DNA of 64,000 nt from Dongia_B sp964406155 (GTDB taxonomy: Bacteria > Pseudomonadota > Alphaproteobacteria > Dongiales > Dongiaceae). The translations under genes were made by a program, and so were the position numbers. The stretch lies in contig CAYOQR010000011.1 in the NCBI GenBank assembly GCA_964406155.1, forward strand, positions 1-64,000. The letters are read 5' to 3'. The notes under the pieces were generated by a model. The model saw only the letters and a list, made by a program, of their open reading frames with translations, did not search any database and was not told the origin of the DNA. Positions within the stretch are counted from its first letter, which is position 1. Each line of letters opens with the position of its first letter. This document shows positions 34,151 to 42,601 of this stretch, one piece after another.

Positions 34151-35761
34151 ATGTCTCGTGCTGAGCATCGCTTTGACTATGTCATTATCGGCGGCGGTTC
34201 CGCCGGCTGCGTTCTCGCCAACCGCCTCAGCGCCAAGCCGGAAATTCGTGTGCTTCTGATCGAGGCCGGGCCGCGCGACTGGAATCCGATGATCCATTTG
34301 CCCACCGGCGAAGTCTTCACGATCGGCAGTTCGGTGGATTGGAAATTCAAGAGCGAGCCCGAACAGGCGCTCGGCGGCTATGAGGTGCCGTTGCCGCGTG
34401 GCCGTGTCCTGGGTGGCAGTTCCTCGATCAACGGCCAGATCTATGTGCGCGGCCATCACCGCGACTACGACGAATGGCGCCAGCTCGGCAATGAGGGCTG
34501 GGACTGGGAAAGCGTCATGCCCTATTTCAAAAAGGCGGAATCCTGGGCCGGGCCGGGTGACGATCTGCGCGGCCGCTCCGGGCCGTTGCAGACGGCGTTC
34601 GGCCGCTACAAGAATCCGCTCTTCGAAGCCTTCCTGCAGGCTGGGCAGCAGGCCGGCTATCCCTTCAATTCGGATTACAATGGCCCCAGCCAGGAAGGCT
34701 TTGTCTGGACCCAGTACACCCATATGCATCGCCGGCCGATGCGGTGTTCGACGGCCAGGGCCTATATATGGCCGGCGCTGAAGCGCAAGAACCTGACGGT
34801 CTGGACCGGTGGCCGGGTGCTGAAACTGGTGTTCGACCGTAAAAGATGCATCGGCGCGGTTGTCGCGTATAAAGGCGAGCAGCTTGCCGTAAATGCCGAT
34901 CGCGAAGTCCTGGTCTCGGCCGGTGCTTATCAATCGCCGCAGCTCCTCATGCTGTCCGGTATCGGCGACCCGGCCGAACTCAAACAGCACGGCATCGATT
35001 GTCGGCACGAACTGGTGGGTGTCGGCAAGAACCTGCAGGATCATGTCGGCTCATATGTCCAGCATCGCTGCCGCCAGCCGGTCACCTATTTCAACATGCG
35101 AAATCCGGTAAAGGTGACGCTTGCCTTCCTGAACTACCTGATGACCGGCGGCGGCCCGCTTTCGGTCTTTCCCATGAATTGCATGGCTTTCCTGAAAAGC
35201 GATCCGCGTTTGGAGCGGCCTGATCTGCAATACTATCTGGTGCCGTCGGCCGTTAATCCGAACGGATCGCACGATCCCTGGCCGCGCTATCATGGCTATA
35301 ACATCCATTGGTGCGCGCTGCGGCCGGATAGCCTCGGCTATGTCGGGCTGCGCTCGGACAACCCGCTCGAGCCGCCTCGGATCGTCAATAACTACCTGAC
35401 GGAACGCAAGGACCTCGAACTCAACCGCTATGCCCTGCGGCTGGCGCGTGAGCTCCATAAGCAGCAGGCTTTCGACGATCTGCGTGGCGAGGAAGTGGAG
35501 CCGGGCGCGCAATGCCAGTCCGATGCGGAGATCGACGCCTATATGGCGCGGTTCATCTCATCGCATTATCATCCGGTCGGTACCTGCAAGATGGGGCAGG
35601 ACGATGCCGCGGTGGTGGACGATCGCCTGCGCGTCCATGGTATCCAGGGATTGCGGGTGATCGACGCATCGATCATGCCCCGACTGGTCGGCGCCAATAC
35701 CAACGCCCCGACAATCATGATCGGCGAGAAAGCCGCCGACATGATCCTTGCCAGTGCGTGA
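34151..35761 (+). CDS. GMC-family FAD-dependent oxidoreductase (choline-dehydrogenase-like)
   Basis: 536 aa. FAD-binding DYVIIGGGSAGCVLANRLS at the N-terminus, GMC signatures PRGRVLGGSSSINGQIYVRG and VLVSAGAYQSPQLLMLSGIG, and the catalytic histidines in SSHYHPVGTCKMG and NTNAPTIMIGEKAAD. Members oxidise alcohols such as choline, polyols or aromatic alcohols. GAGGG lies 8 bases before ATG 34151 (a TTG at 34145 is also in frame). It follows the importer and precedes the two C-N hydrolases. Confidence 0.93.
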   Translation: MSRAEHRFDYVIIGGGSAGCVLANRLSAKPEIRVLLIEAGPRDWNPMIHLPTGEVFTIGSSVDWKFKSEPEQALGGYEVPLPRGRVLGGSSSINGQIYVRGHHRDYDEWRQLGNEGWDWESVMPYFKKAESWAGPGDDLRGRSGPLQTAFGRYKNPLFEAFLQAGQQAGYPFNSDYNGPSQEGFVWTQYTHMHRRPMRCSTARAYIWPALKRKNLTVWTGGRVLKLVFDRKRCIGAVVAYKGEQLAVNADREVLVSAGAYQSPQLLMLSGIGDPAELKQHGIDCRHELVGVGKNLQDHVGSYVQHRCRQPVTYFNMRNPVKVTLAFLNYLMTGGGPLSVFPMNCMAFLKSDPRLERPDLQYYLVPSAVNPNGSHDPWPRYHGYNIHWCALRPDSLGYVGLRSDNPLEPPRIVNNYLTERKDLELNRYALRLARELHKQQAFDDLRGEEVEPGAQCQSDAEIDAYMARFISSHYHPVGTCKMGQDDAAVVDDRLRVHGIQGLRVIDASIMPRLVGANTNAPTIMIGEKAADMILASA

Positions 35762-35800
35762 GGCCGTCATCGCTATGACGTCGATTGTGGAGAGAGCCTC

Positions 35801-36760
35801 ATGATCAGCAATCCTGTGCCCTGGCCGAATGGAGCGAAAGTCGCGGTCGCCATCACGCTCGACATGGATGCAGACAGCCTGGTCCATCTCGAGCATCCGG
35901 CCGATTCTCATAGCCGGGTCTCGACCATCTCGATGCTGCGCTATGGGCCGGAAGTCGGCATTCCCCGCATTCTCGATACCTATCGGCGCTATGGGTTGAA
36001 ACAGACCTTCTTCATTCCCGGCTGGTGCGTCGAGCAATATCCCCGGGCGGTCGAGGGGATCGTCGCGGGCGGTCATGAGATCGGCTTTCACGGCTATATC
36101 CATGAGGCACCGAATGGCCTCAGCCGCGATGATGAGAAATACTGGCTGCAACGCAGTATCGCCACCATCGAAAAGGCCAGCGGCCGGCGGCCGCGTGGTG
36201 CCCGTTCGCCGCTCTATAATTTCTCCAGCAATACCGCCGAGCTGCTGATCGAGGAAGGGTTTCTCTACGACGCCTCGCTGATGGGGGATGACGTCCCCTA
36301 TCTGCTGCGCTGCCCGCAGGGCGATCTCGTCGAGCTGCCGTCACATTGGGCGCTCGATGATTGGCCGCCTTACGTCCACAGCATCGATCTCAACTATGTC
36401 ATGCAGGTGATGTCGCCGGATCGCGCCATGGAGGTTTTCATGGCGGAATTCCAGGCCATGCGCCATTGCGGCGGCGGCTTGTGGATCGCGGTCTGGCACC
36501 CCTTTGTCAGCGGCCGGTTGGCCCGCTGGCTGCGGGTGGAGAAGATGATCGAAGAGATGCTGCAAACCAACGAAGTCTGGTTTGCCACGCTGGAGGAGAT
36601 CGCCCAGCATATCAAAGTCTGTACGGCAAACGGATCCTATCAACCCAGGATCGACCGGTTGCCGTATTATGAGGGGCCGCAGATGCCGCAGCGCGGGCTG
36701 GACGAAGCCGCCCGCCGGCGCGGTAGCTGGTCGACTGAAACATCGAACGCGGCCAGGTGA
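35801..36760 (+). CDS. Polysaccharide-deacetylase-fold amide hydrolase (PuuE / cyclic-imide-hydrolase-like)
   Basis: 319 aa. NodB-fold motifs are altered as in PuuE-type enzymes: AITLDMDADS in place of TFDD, and EIGFHGYIHEAP giving H-x3-H. RGARSPLYNFSSNTAELL and the C-terminal ATLEEIAQHI match allantoinase PuuE and cyclic imide hydrolases more than chitooligosaccharide deacetylases. No signal peptide, so it acts in the cytoplasm. GGAGAG precedes ATG 35801. Together with the ureohydrolase that follows it points to stepwise hydrolysis of C-N bonds. Confidence 0.8.
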   Translation: MISNPVPWPNGAKVAVAITLDMDADSLVHLEHPADSHSRVSTISMLRYGPEVGIPRILDTYRRYGLKQTFFIPGWCVEQYPRAVEGIVAGGHEIGFHGYIHEAPNGLSRDDEKYWLQRSIATIEKASGRRPRGARSPLYNFSSNTAELLIEEGFLYDASLMGDDVPYLLRCPQGDLVELPSHWALDDWPPYVHSIDLNYVMQVMSPDRAMEVFMAEFQAMRHCGGGLWIAVWHPFVSGRLARWLRVEKMIEEMLQTNEVWFATLEEIAQHIKVCTANGSYQPRIDRLPYYEGPQMPQRGLDEAARRRGSWSTETSNAAR

Positions 36761-36807
36761 CATGCCGCGACATCGAGCGGAAACGAACGGGAAGAGGAGA
36801 CGTGAAG

Positions 36808-37782
36808 ATGGCAGCGCATGGCTATGAATCCAGCCGGCTGAATTTACCCTTCGTCGGGCATTGCACTTTCGGCAAGCAGCCGATCTGCACGGATTGGGAC
36901 AAGATCGACGCCGATGTCGCCGTTCTCGGCGTGCCCTATGACATGGGGACGCAGTATCGCTCGGGCGCCAGGTTCGGGCCGCGGGCGATCCGTGAGGCCT
37001 CGACACTGTTTTCCTTCGGTCATAGCGGTGCCTATGACCATGAGGACGATACCGTCTATCTGCCGACCGACCGGGTACGGATTGTCGATGTCGGCGATGC
37101 CGATATCGTTCATACGGATACGGAAAAAAGCCACGAGAATACCCGCTTCGCCGTCCGCAAGATCCTGCAATCCGGCGCCATGCCGGTCATTCTCGGCGGC
37201 GATCATGCCGTGCATGCGCCGGTCATCGAAGCCTTCGCGGGGCATGGGCCGATCCATATCGTTCATGTCGATGCCCATCTCGACTTCGTCGATGAACGCC
37301 ATGGCGTGCGCTATGGCCATGGCAATCCGTTGCGACGGGCATCGGAGACCGGTCATGTCACCGGCATGACGCAGCTTGGCATCCGCAACGTCTCGTCATC
37401 GAACCGGTCCGACTACGACGCCGCCCGCACTTTCGGCTCGACCATTCTCTCGGTCCGGCAGGTACGCAAGCTGGGCAGCCAGGGTGTCCTCGACCTCATT
37501 CCGAAGGGCGCCAGATATTATGTGACGATCGATATCGATGGCTTCGACCCGTCGATCGCGCCCGGCACCGGCACGCCGAGCCATGGCGGTTTCCTTTACT
37601 ATGAAGTCCTGGAGATCCTGCAAGGTCTCGCCAAGCGAGGCGATGTCATCGGCATGGATCTGGTGGAGGTGGCTCCCGCCTATGATCCCAGCGGCATCAC
37701 CGGGTTCCTGGCCGCGCAACTGCTGCTGAATTTCCTCGGCTTCATTTTCGAGGAGCGATTTGCGCGCAAGCATGAGCGATGA
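36808..37782 (+). CDS. Agmatinase/arginase-family ureohydrolase
   Basis: 324 aa binuclear-manganese hydrolase that releases urea from guanidino compounds. Metal ligands are H133 (GGDHAV), D155-A-H157-L-D159 and D242-I-D244 in TIDIDGFDPS. The agmatinase glutamate is in GMDLVEVAP. The substrate loop reads YGHGNPLRR, not the plain SHGTPFRR of agmatinase, so guanidinobutyrate, guanidinopropionate, guanidine or another compound is possible. I chose ATG 36808 with GAGGAG 8 bases upstream over an upstream ATG at 36757 that overlaps the previous stop. It is the last gene of the operon. Confidence 0.9.
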   Translation: MAAHGYESSRLNLPFVGHCTFGKQPICTDWDKIDADVAVLGVPYDMGTQYRSGARFGPRAIREASTLFSFGHSGAYDHEDDTVYLPTDRVRIVDVGDADIVHTDTEKSHENTRFAVRKILQSGAMPVILGGDHAVHAPVIEAFAGHGPIHIVHVDAHLDFVDERHGVRYGHGNPLRRASETGHVTGMTQLGIRNVSSSNRSDYDAARTFGSTILSVRQVRKLGSQGVLDLIPKGARYYVTIDIDGFDPSIAPGTGTPSHGGFLYYEVLEILQGLAKRGDVIGMDLVEVAPAYDPSGITGFLAAQLLLNFLGFIFEERFARKHER

Positions 37783-37939
37783 GGCCGGGGAGTGATGGGA
37801 CGGGAAGTGCTGCGGGTCAGATTGGCGGAATTTAGCCACCGGCCCGGGCGCTCGCACATTTGCTGATCGGGCAAGTGGCGGTCCCTTACGGGAAATCAGA
37901 GCGCTCTAATCGTTAATTTTGAAAGAAACCTTCCATCTT

Positions 37940-37997
37940 GCCATGTCCACCTCAGATACATACCATATGGTCGGTATGTATCTGAGGTGGACATGGC
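37940..37997. promoter_or_regulatory. 25-bp perfect inverted repeat covering the tetR ribosome-binding site and start
   Basis: Positions 37940-37964 are the exact reverse complement of 37973-37997, with an 8-base spacer ATATGGTC. The core ATACATACC...GGTATGTAT resembles operators of AcrR/TetR repressors. The outer part contains GAGGTGG and the ATG (37993) of the regulator gene, so an mRNA starting upstream would fold its own start into a 25-bp stem. The mirrored arm carries a ribosome-binding site and an ATG on the minus strand too, opening a frame of only 12 codons. Confidence 0.85.
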
Positions 37998-38571
37998 GCG
38001 GCGACGATTTACCCGTGAGCAGTATCTGGAGGCGGCCCGAGATTTCGCGATCACGGAAGGGGCAGGGCGGCTGACCATCGAGGGGGTGGCGAAGCGGGTC
38101 GGCGCCACCAAGGGCGGGGTCTTGCACAACTTTCCCAACAAGCAGGCGCTGCTCGAGGCGCTGCTGGACGATCTCTGTCGGCAATGGGACATGGAGGTCG
38201 AGCAGCAGATGGCCGATCAGGACGACCGGCCGGCGCCAATGTTGCGCGGCTATCTGCGTTGCTACGAAACGATCGACCATGTCGTGCCGGCCTATGCCGA
38301 TGCCTTGCGGATCGCGCTGGCGGAAGATCCGGCCCTCGCGGAGCCGCTGCGGGCCTCTTATCGGAAATATGCGGAGGCGATCGAGGCGGAGGCCGGCGAT
38401 GTCGATCTCGCGCGCCTTGTCTGGATGGCCGCGGAAGGGATCGGCCTCTTGGAAATTCTCGGCCTCCATCGCTTCGCACCGGATGCCCGCACCGCCTTGT
38501 TCGGCCGCCTAGCCGGATTGGCCGAAGCGAGCGCGTCCGGTTCAACAGCGGCAGAAAGTAATCCGGCATGA
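37993..38571 (+). CDS. TetR/AcrR-family regulator
   Basis: 192 aa. The helix-turn-helix (about residues 5-55) reads FTREQYLEAARDFAITEGAG, LTIEGVAKRVGATKGGVLHN, FPNKQALLEALL. The C-terminal ligand domain is of the TetR_C group seen with drug-efflux genes. ATG 37993 has GAGG 5 bases upstream. Its start lies within a 25-bp inverted repeat that is probably its operator. The stop overlaps the ATG of the SMR pump, so regulator and pump form an autoregulated pair. Confidence 0.9.
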   Translation: MARRRFTREQYLEAARDFAITEGAGRLTIEGVAKRVGATKGGVLHNFPNKQALLEALLDDLCRQWDMEVEQQMADQDDRPAPMLRGYLRCYETIDHVVPAYADALRIALAEDPALAEPLRASYRKYAEAIEAEAGDVDLARLVWMAAEGIGLLEILGLHRFAPDARTALFGRLAGLAEASASGSTAAESNPA

Positions 38572-38897
38572 ATTACGTCTATCTTGGCCTGGCGATCGTG
38601 CTGGAGACGATCGGGACCTCTGCCTTGACGGCCTCGGCCCAGTTCACCCGGCTTTGGCCGTCGGTCCTGACGGTGGTCGCCTATCTCGCGGCCTTTGCCT
38701 TTCTGTCGCTCTGCTTCCGCACCATTCCCATCGGCATTGCCTATGCGATCTGGAGCGGTGTCGGCATCGTCCTGATTTCCGCCGTCGGCTTCTTCATCTT
38801 CAAGCAGAGCCTGGATATGCCGGCCCTGTTCGGCCTCGGCCTCATCATCCTCGGCGTGGTGATCGTCAACGCCTTCTCCAAATCGATCGGCCATTGA
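38568..38897 (+). CDS. SMR-family multidrug/cation efflux protein
   Basis: 109 aa with four TM helices. The essential proton/cation-binding glutamate is E13 in LGLAIVLETIGTSAL; IPIGIAYAIWSGVGIVLIS and LGLIILGVVIVN are the SMR family motifs of helices 2-4. It works as a dimer in the inner membrane, exporting quaternary ammonium or guanidinium-like cations with proton exchange. The start overlaps the TetR stop (ATGA). The terminator at 38913-38941 follows. The neighbouring ureohydrolase makes a guanidinium-type substrate worth considering. Confidence 0.92.
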   Translation: MNYVYLGLAIVLETIGTSALTASAQFTRLWPSVLTVVAYLAAFAFLSLCFRTIPIGIAYAIWSGVGIVLISAVGFFIFKQSLDMPALFGLGLIILGVVIVNAFSKSIGH

Positions 38898-38912
38898 TGG
38901 ACTGCAAAGCAA

Positions 38913-38943
38913 AACGCCCGGCGAAAATTCACCGGGCGTTTGT
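38913..38943. terminator. Bidirectional terminator between SMR and LysR genes
   Basis: AACGCCCGG (38913-38921) pairs with CCGGGCGTT (38932-38940) across a 10-base loop. The preceding As and following Ts support use from both strands, for the convergent SMR (+) and LysR (-) genes. Confidence 0.8.
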
Positions 38944-38965
38944 GTGATCACCTGGAAGAGAAGGC

Positions 38966-39865
38966 TCAGCCGGTCAGCTTGCCCTCGGCCACCTTGCGCA
39001 GCAGGAAATCGCGGAAGACCTGGATACGTTTCGAGGAGCGGAGCTCTTCCGGATAGACGAAATAGCTGTCGATGCGCGGCCCCTGCAATTCGGGCAGGAT
39101 GCGCACCAGGCTGGTTGATTCCTGTGCCATGTATTCCGGCAGCGAGGCGAGGCCGAGGCCGCTCTGCACCGCCCGCAGGATGGCATAGACGCTGTTCACT
39201 TTGAGGATCGGCCGGCGTTGGCCGTCGCGCTTGGCGTTGGTATGCAGCAGCCAGTCGATATTCGGCACCGGCGGCTTGGTGGTGTCGTCGCCATAGACGA
39301 TGATCTTGTGGTTATCGAGATCTTCCGCGCTCTTCGGAATGCCGTGCCGCTTGATGTAAGCGGGTGAGGCATAGGCATTGAGATGCACCGTCATCAGATG
39401 GCGCTGGATCAGTTCCGGCTGGCGCGGCGGCGCCATGCGGATCGCCACATCGGCCTCGCGCATGGAGAGGTCGAGTTCGCGGTCTTCCAGGACGAGATCG
39501 ACCTGGACGTCCGGATAGAGCTCGATGAATTCGCCGAGCACCGGCGTCAGCCAGGACGAGCCGAAAGCCTGGGTCGCGGTCACCTTGAGCTGACCCTTGG
39601 GCTTGTCCTTGCTCTCGGTGAGCTGCGCTTCGGCCATCGCCAGTTTGGAGAAGACCTCATGCGCCGTGCGGTAGAGCAATTCGCCCTGCTCGGTCAGGAT
39701 GAGGCCGCGGGCATGTCGATGGAACAAAGCCACATTGAGGCTTTCCTCCAGCGAGCTGATCTGCCGCGAGACGGCAGACTGGCTTAGGTTGAGTGTTTCC
39801 CCCGCATGCGTGAAGCTGCCGGCCTCGGCCACGGCATGGAAGATGCGCAGTTTGTCCCAGTCCAT
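38966..39865 (-). CDS. LysR-family regulator next to trxB
   Basis: 299 aa. Helix-turn-helix at residues 3-60 (WDKLRIFHAVAEAGSFTHAG, LNLSQSAVSRQISSLEESLN) and a LysR substrate domain (GQLKVTATQAFGSSWLTPVL..., VNSVYAILRAVQSGLGLASLP). It follows trxB by 45 bases on the same strand; the two may be cotranscribed. The arrangement is conserved in many alphaproteobacteria to my knowledge. Target unknown. Confidence 0.9.
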   Translation of the reverse strand: MDWDKLRIFHAVAEAGSFTHAGETLNLSQSAVSRQISSLEESLNVALFHRHARGLILTEQGELLYRTAHEVFSKLAMAEAQLTESKDKPKGQLKVTATQAFGSSWLTPVLGEFIELYPDVQVDLVLEDRELDLSMREADVAIRMAPPRQPELIQRHLMTVHLNAYASPAYIKRHGIPKSAEDLDNHKIIVYGDDTTKPPVPNIDWLLHTNAKRDGQRRPILKVNSVYAILRAVQSGLGLASLPEYMAQESTSLVRILPELQGPRIDSYFVYPEELRSSKRIQVFRDFLLRKVAEGKLTG

Positions 39866-39910
39866 TTGATCACCGATCGGCCGTGAGCGGCCGTGTTGAC
39901 GCGAGCGGCG

Positions 39911-40879
39911 TTATTCGGCTGCCGCTGCGTGTTCCCCCTCATTCGCCGCCAGGAAGCGCTCGGCTTCCAAAGCGGCCATGCAGCCCATGCCAGCGGCCGT
40001 CACCGCCTGGCGGAAGACTTTGTCCTTGACGTCGCCGGCGGCGAAGACGCCCGGGATAACGGTCGCGGTGCTGTCCGGCTTGGTGACCAGATAGCCCTCG
40101 TTATCCAGCGGCAGCTTGCCCTTGAAGAGTTCCGTCGCCGGGCTGTGGCCGATCGCCACGAACAGTCCGTCGCAGGGAATCTCGCTCATCTCGCCGGTCT
40201 TGACGTTGCGGATCTTGACGCCGGTGACGCCGGCGGGATCGCCGCCGCCCAGCACTTCCTCGACCGCGCTGTCCCAGACGACGCGGATCTTCGGATTTCG
40301 GAACAGCCGGTCCTGCATGATCTTCTCGGCGCGCAGGCTGTCACGGCGATGGATCAGCGTCACTTTGGTTGCGTGATTGGTCAGGTAGATCGCTTCTTCG
40401 ACGGCGGTATTGCCGCCACCGACGATGCAGACCTCGCGGTCTCGGAAGAAGAAGCCGTCGCAGGTGGCGCAGGCGGAGACGCCGAAGCCGCGGAATTTCT
40501 GTTCGGATTCGAGACCCAGCCAGCGCGCCTGGGCGCCGGTGCAGATGACGAGAGTCTCGCCGATATAGACATCGCCGGAATCACCGACGCAGCGGAACGG
40601 CCGGCGGCTGAGATCGACCTCGACGATGGTGTCGTACATCATCCGGGTACCGACATGCTCGGCCTGCTTCTGCATCTGCTCCATCAGCCAGGGACCCTGG
40701 ATGACATCGGCGAAGCCCGGGTAATTCTCGACATCGGTGGTAATGGTCATCTGGCCGCCCGGTTGCAGCCCCTGGACCAGAATCGGCTGCAGGTTGGCGC
40801 GGGCCGTATAGATCGCGGCCGTGTAACCAGCGGGACCGGAGCCGATGACGATGACTTTGCTGCGATGTTCGGTGGCCAT
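39911..40879 (-). CDS. trxB: Thioredoxin-disulfide reductase
   Basis: 322 aa flavoenzyme that reduces thioredoxin with NADPH in the cytoplasm. FAD motif VIVIGSGPAGYTAAIYTARAN, redox-active C137-ATC-C140 in GFGVSACATCDGFFFRDREV, NADPH motif IVGGGNTAVEEAIYL, and the C-terminal GVFAAGDVKDKVFRQAVTAAG. Length and motif order are those of bacterial low-molecular-weight TrxB. It is divergent from the Lrp gene across 263 bases. Confidence 0.97.
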   Translation of the reverse strand: MATEHRSKVIVIGSGPAGYTAAIYTARANLQPILVQGLQPGGQMTITTDVENYPGFADVIQGPWLMEQMQKQAEHVGTRMMYDTIVEVDLSRRPFRCVGDSGDVYIGETLVICTGAQARWLGLESEQKFRGFGVSACATCDGFFFRDREVCIVGGGNTAVEEAIYLTNHATKVTLIHRRDSLRAEKIMQDRLFRNPKIRVVWDSAVEEVLGGGDPAGVTGVKIRNVKTGEMSEIPCDGLFVAIGHSPATELFKGKLPLDNEGYLVTKPDSTATVIPGVFAAGDVKDKVFRQAVTAAGMGCMAALEAERFLAANEGEHAAAAE

Positions 40880-41142
40880 GAGATTGTCCTGAGCGATGCG
40901 AGTCGGGCCCGGAAGCCTGTCTTTTGGAGCGATTTTGGCCCGATTCTCATCGATTCAGGCGCCAGAAGTAACATAAGGGGGTGCGACAGGAGTTACAAGG
41001 CAACTGCACCGGCGAGTCCAGTCTTGATGTGAAAGTTTTCCCGTCCGGGTTGCCGGATTTCGTATTCCTCGCCCCCTTGTTGCTGAGGGCGGAATTATAA
41101 TATAGTTGCGCGAAAGACTGGGACTGACAGGGGTTTTCTTTC

Positions 41143-41670
41143 ATGCGACGGGCGAAACTGGACAAGATCGATCTTCGCATCCTGGCAGACCTGCAGGCCG
41201 ACGGGCGTATGACGAATGTGGAACTGGCCCAACGTGCCGGTATTTCCGCACCGCCCTGCCTCCGCCGTGTACGGGCGCTGGAAGATGCCGGTTTTGTCCG
41301 AGGCTATCATGCCGAGATCAACCCGGAAGCGCTCGGCTTCGGCGTGACGGTTTTCGCCCATGTCGGCCTCAGCAGCCAGGCCGAGCACGACCTGAAAGCC
41401 TTCGAGGCCCTGGTCCAGACCTGGCCGCAGGTCCGCGAGTGCCACATGCTGGCGGGCGAGACCGATTTTCTGTTGAAGATCGTCGCGCATGACTGGGACC
41501 AGTATCAGCGCTTCCTCACCACCTGCCTGACGCCGGCGCCCAATGTCAGCCATGTCAAATCGGCCCTGGCGATCCGCACCAGCAAGCTGCAACCCGGCGT
41601 GCCGATCGAAGTCGATGCGCCGCATGAGGCGGTGCCCCATCACATCCTGGACCCGCAGGCGGCGGAATAA
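41143..41670 (+). CDS. Lrp/AsnC-family regulator
   Basis: 175 aa. The AsnC helix-turn-helix (LDKIDLRILADLQADGRMTN, ELAQRAGISAPPCLRRVRAL) is followed by a RAM ligand-binding domain (VTVFAHVGLSSQAEHDLKAF, VRECHMLAGETDFLLKIVAH). AGGGG lies 9 bases before ATG 41143. A TATAAT-like stretch (about 41095-41101) may be its promoter. It is divergent from trxB. The effector is probably an amino acid, unknown which. Confidence 0.93.
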   Translation: MRRAKLDKIDLRILADLQADGRMTNVELAQRAGISAPPCLRRVRALEDAGFVRGYHAEINPEALGFGVTVFAHVGLSSQAEHDLKAFEALVQTWPQVRECHMLAGETDFLLKIVAHDWDQYQRFLTTCLTPAPNVSHVKSALAIRTSKLQPGVPIEVDAPHEAVPHHILDPQAAE

Positions 41671-41688
41671 GCCGGCAGGCTGAACGCC

Positions 41689-42363
41689 TCACTGGCCGCC
41701 CGCAGTTTTCCCCCGAGTTTGTTTTCCCGAAGACTTCCCGGGTTTCTTCCCAGCCTTGGCCGTACCGCCCTTCAGCCGCTCGATCTCGGCTTCCAGCTCG
41801 GCGATATGGCTGAGCATGGCGGCATGGGCGGCTTCAACTTCGTCGACGGTGAAAAGCTGGGGGATGTAAGACGGGCAGTTGACGTCCCAGGCTTCCACCG
41901 AGATACGGATGGCGCGGGTGACCGGACGGCGCCAGGCCTCCGGCGTGACGGCGGCGAGCAGCGCCGCGTCATCTTCCACGATTGTTGCCCGGCCCCAGAT
42001 CTTCAGTCGCTGGCGCTGGCTGTAATTCATGATGAAGAGCTGCACCCGGGGATTTTCGCTGAGATTGCCGAGGGTGATGTACTGCTTGTTGCCCTCGAAA
42101 TCGGCGAAGGCGAGGGTGCCGGGATCGATGGTCTTCAGAAAGCCCGGTGGCCCGCCGCGATGCTGGATATAGGGCTGACCCTCCTTCGATGCGGTGGCGA
42201 GGTAAAAGGAAATGCGGCCGGCAAGATAGATGGCCAGGGCCGGCGTGACGCTGTTGCGGCCCTGGCTGCGCATCAACTCGGCATTGATATCGACGGCGCC
42301 GTATTTGCGCTGCATCGCCTGAACCGCGGCGCTATAGGCGATTTCCGTGAAATTCTTGGCCAT
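41689..42363 (-). CDS. Pyridoxamine 5'-phosphate oxidase-fold (PPOX) protein
   Basis: 224 aa. A split-barrel FMN-binding fold is suggested by ISFYLATASKEGQPYIQHRG, LAFADFEGNKQYITLGNLSENPRVQLFIMNY and LKIWGRATIVEDD. Members bind FMN, F420 or heme and act as oxidoreductases. The last 35 residues form a lysine-rich tail (KAGKKPGKSSGKQTRGKTAGG) like a nucleic-acid-binding or disordered end, after a short coiled coil (AELEAEIERLK). It converges on the lrp gene, with no shared operon. Confidence 0.82.
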   Translation of the reverse strand: MAKNFTEIAYSAAVQAMQRKYGAVDINAELMRSQGRNSVTPALAIYLAGRISFYLATASKEGQPYIQHRGGPPGFLKTIDPGTLAFADFEGNKQYITLGNLSENPRVQLFIMNYSQRQRLKIWGRATIVEDDAALLAAVTPEAWRRPVTRAIRISVEAWDVNCPSYIPQLFTVDEVEAAHAAMLSHIAELEAEIERLKGGTAKAGKKPGKSSGKQTRGKTAGGQ

Positions 42364-42601
42364 GCGGCGGCGCCCTTCGGGGGATGCTGGTCGGGGAATT
42401 GCTGGGCTCGGCCCGGCTCCGGAGCGCTATGCTAGAGGGGATCGGCCGGCCGGGAAAGCCGGGGCAATGGCCGGATGGAGACATGCGGGACTCGGCCGGG
42501 GGCTTGGCTTGACGCGGCGCGGTTTCCCCATGCTAATGACGATCAATCTGCCGGTGGGAACCGCCCGGCGGCGAAACGGCGAAAATTTTGAGGGAGCATT
42601 C

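Noticed and set aside
37906..37944. 12-codon frame (MARWKVSFKIND) opened on the minus strand by the mirrored arm of the inverted repeat
   Set aside because: It has a ribosome-binding site only because the arm is copied; too short and without conservation evidence to call a gene.
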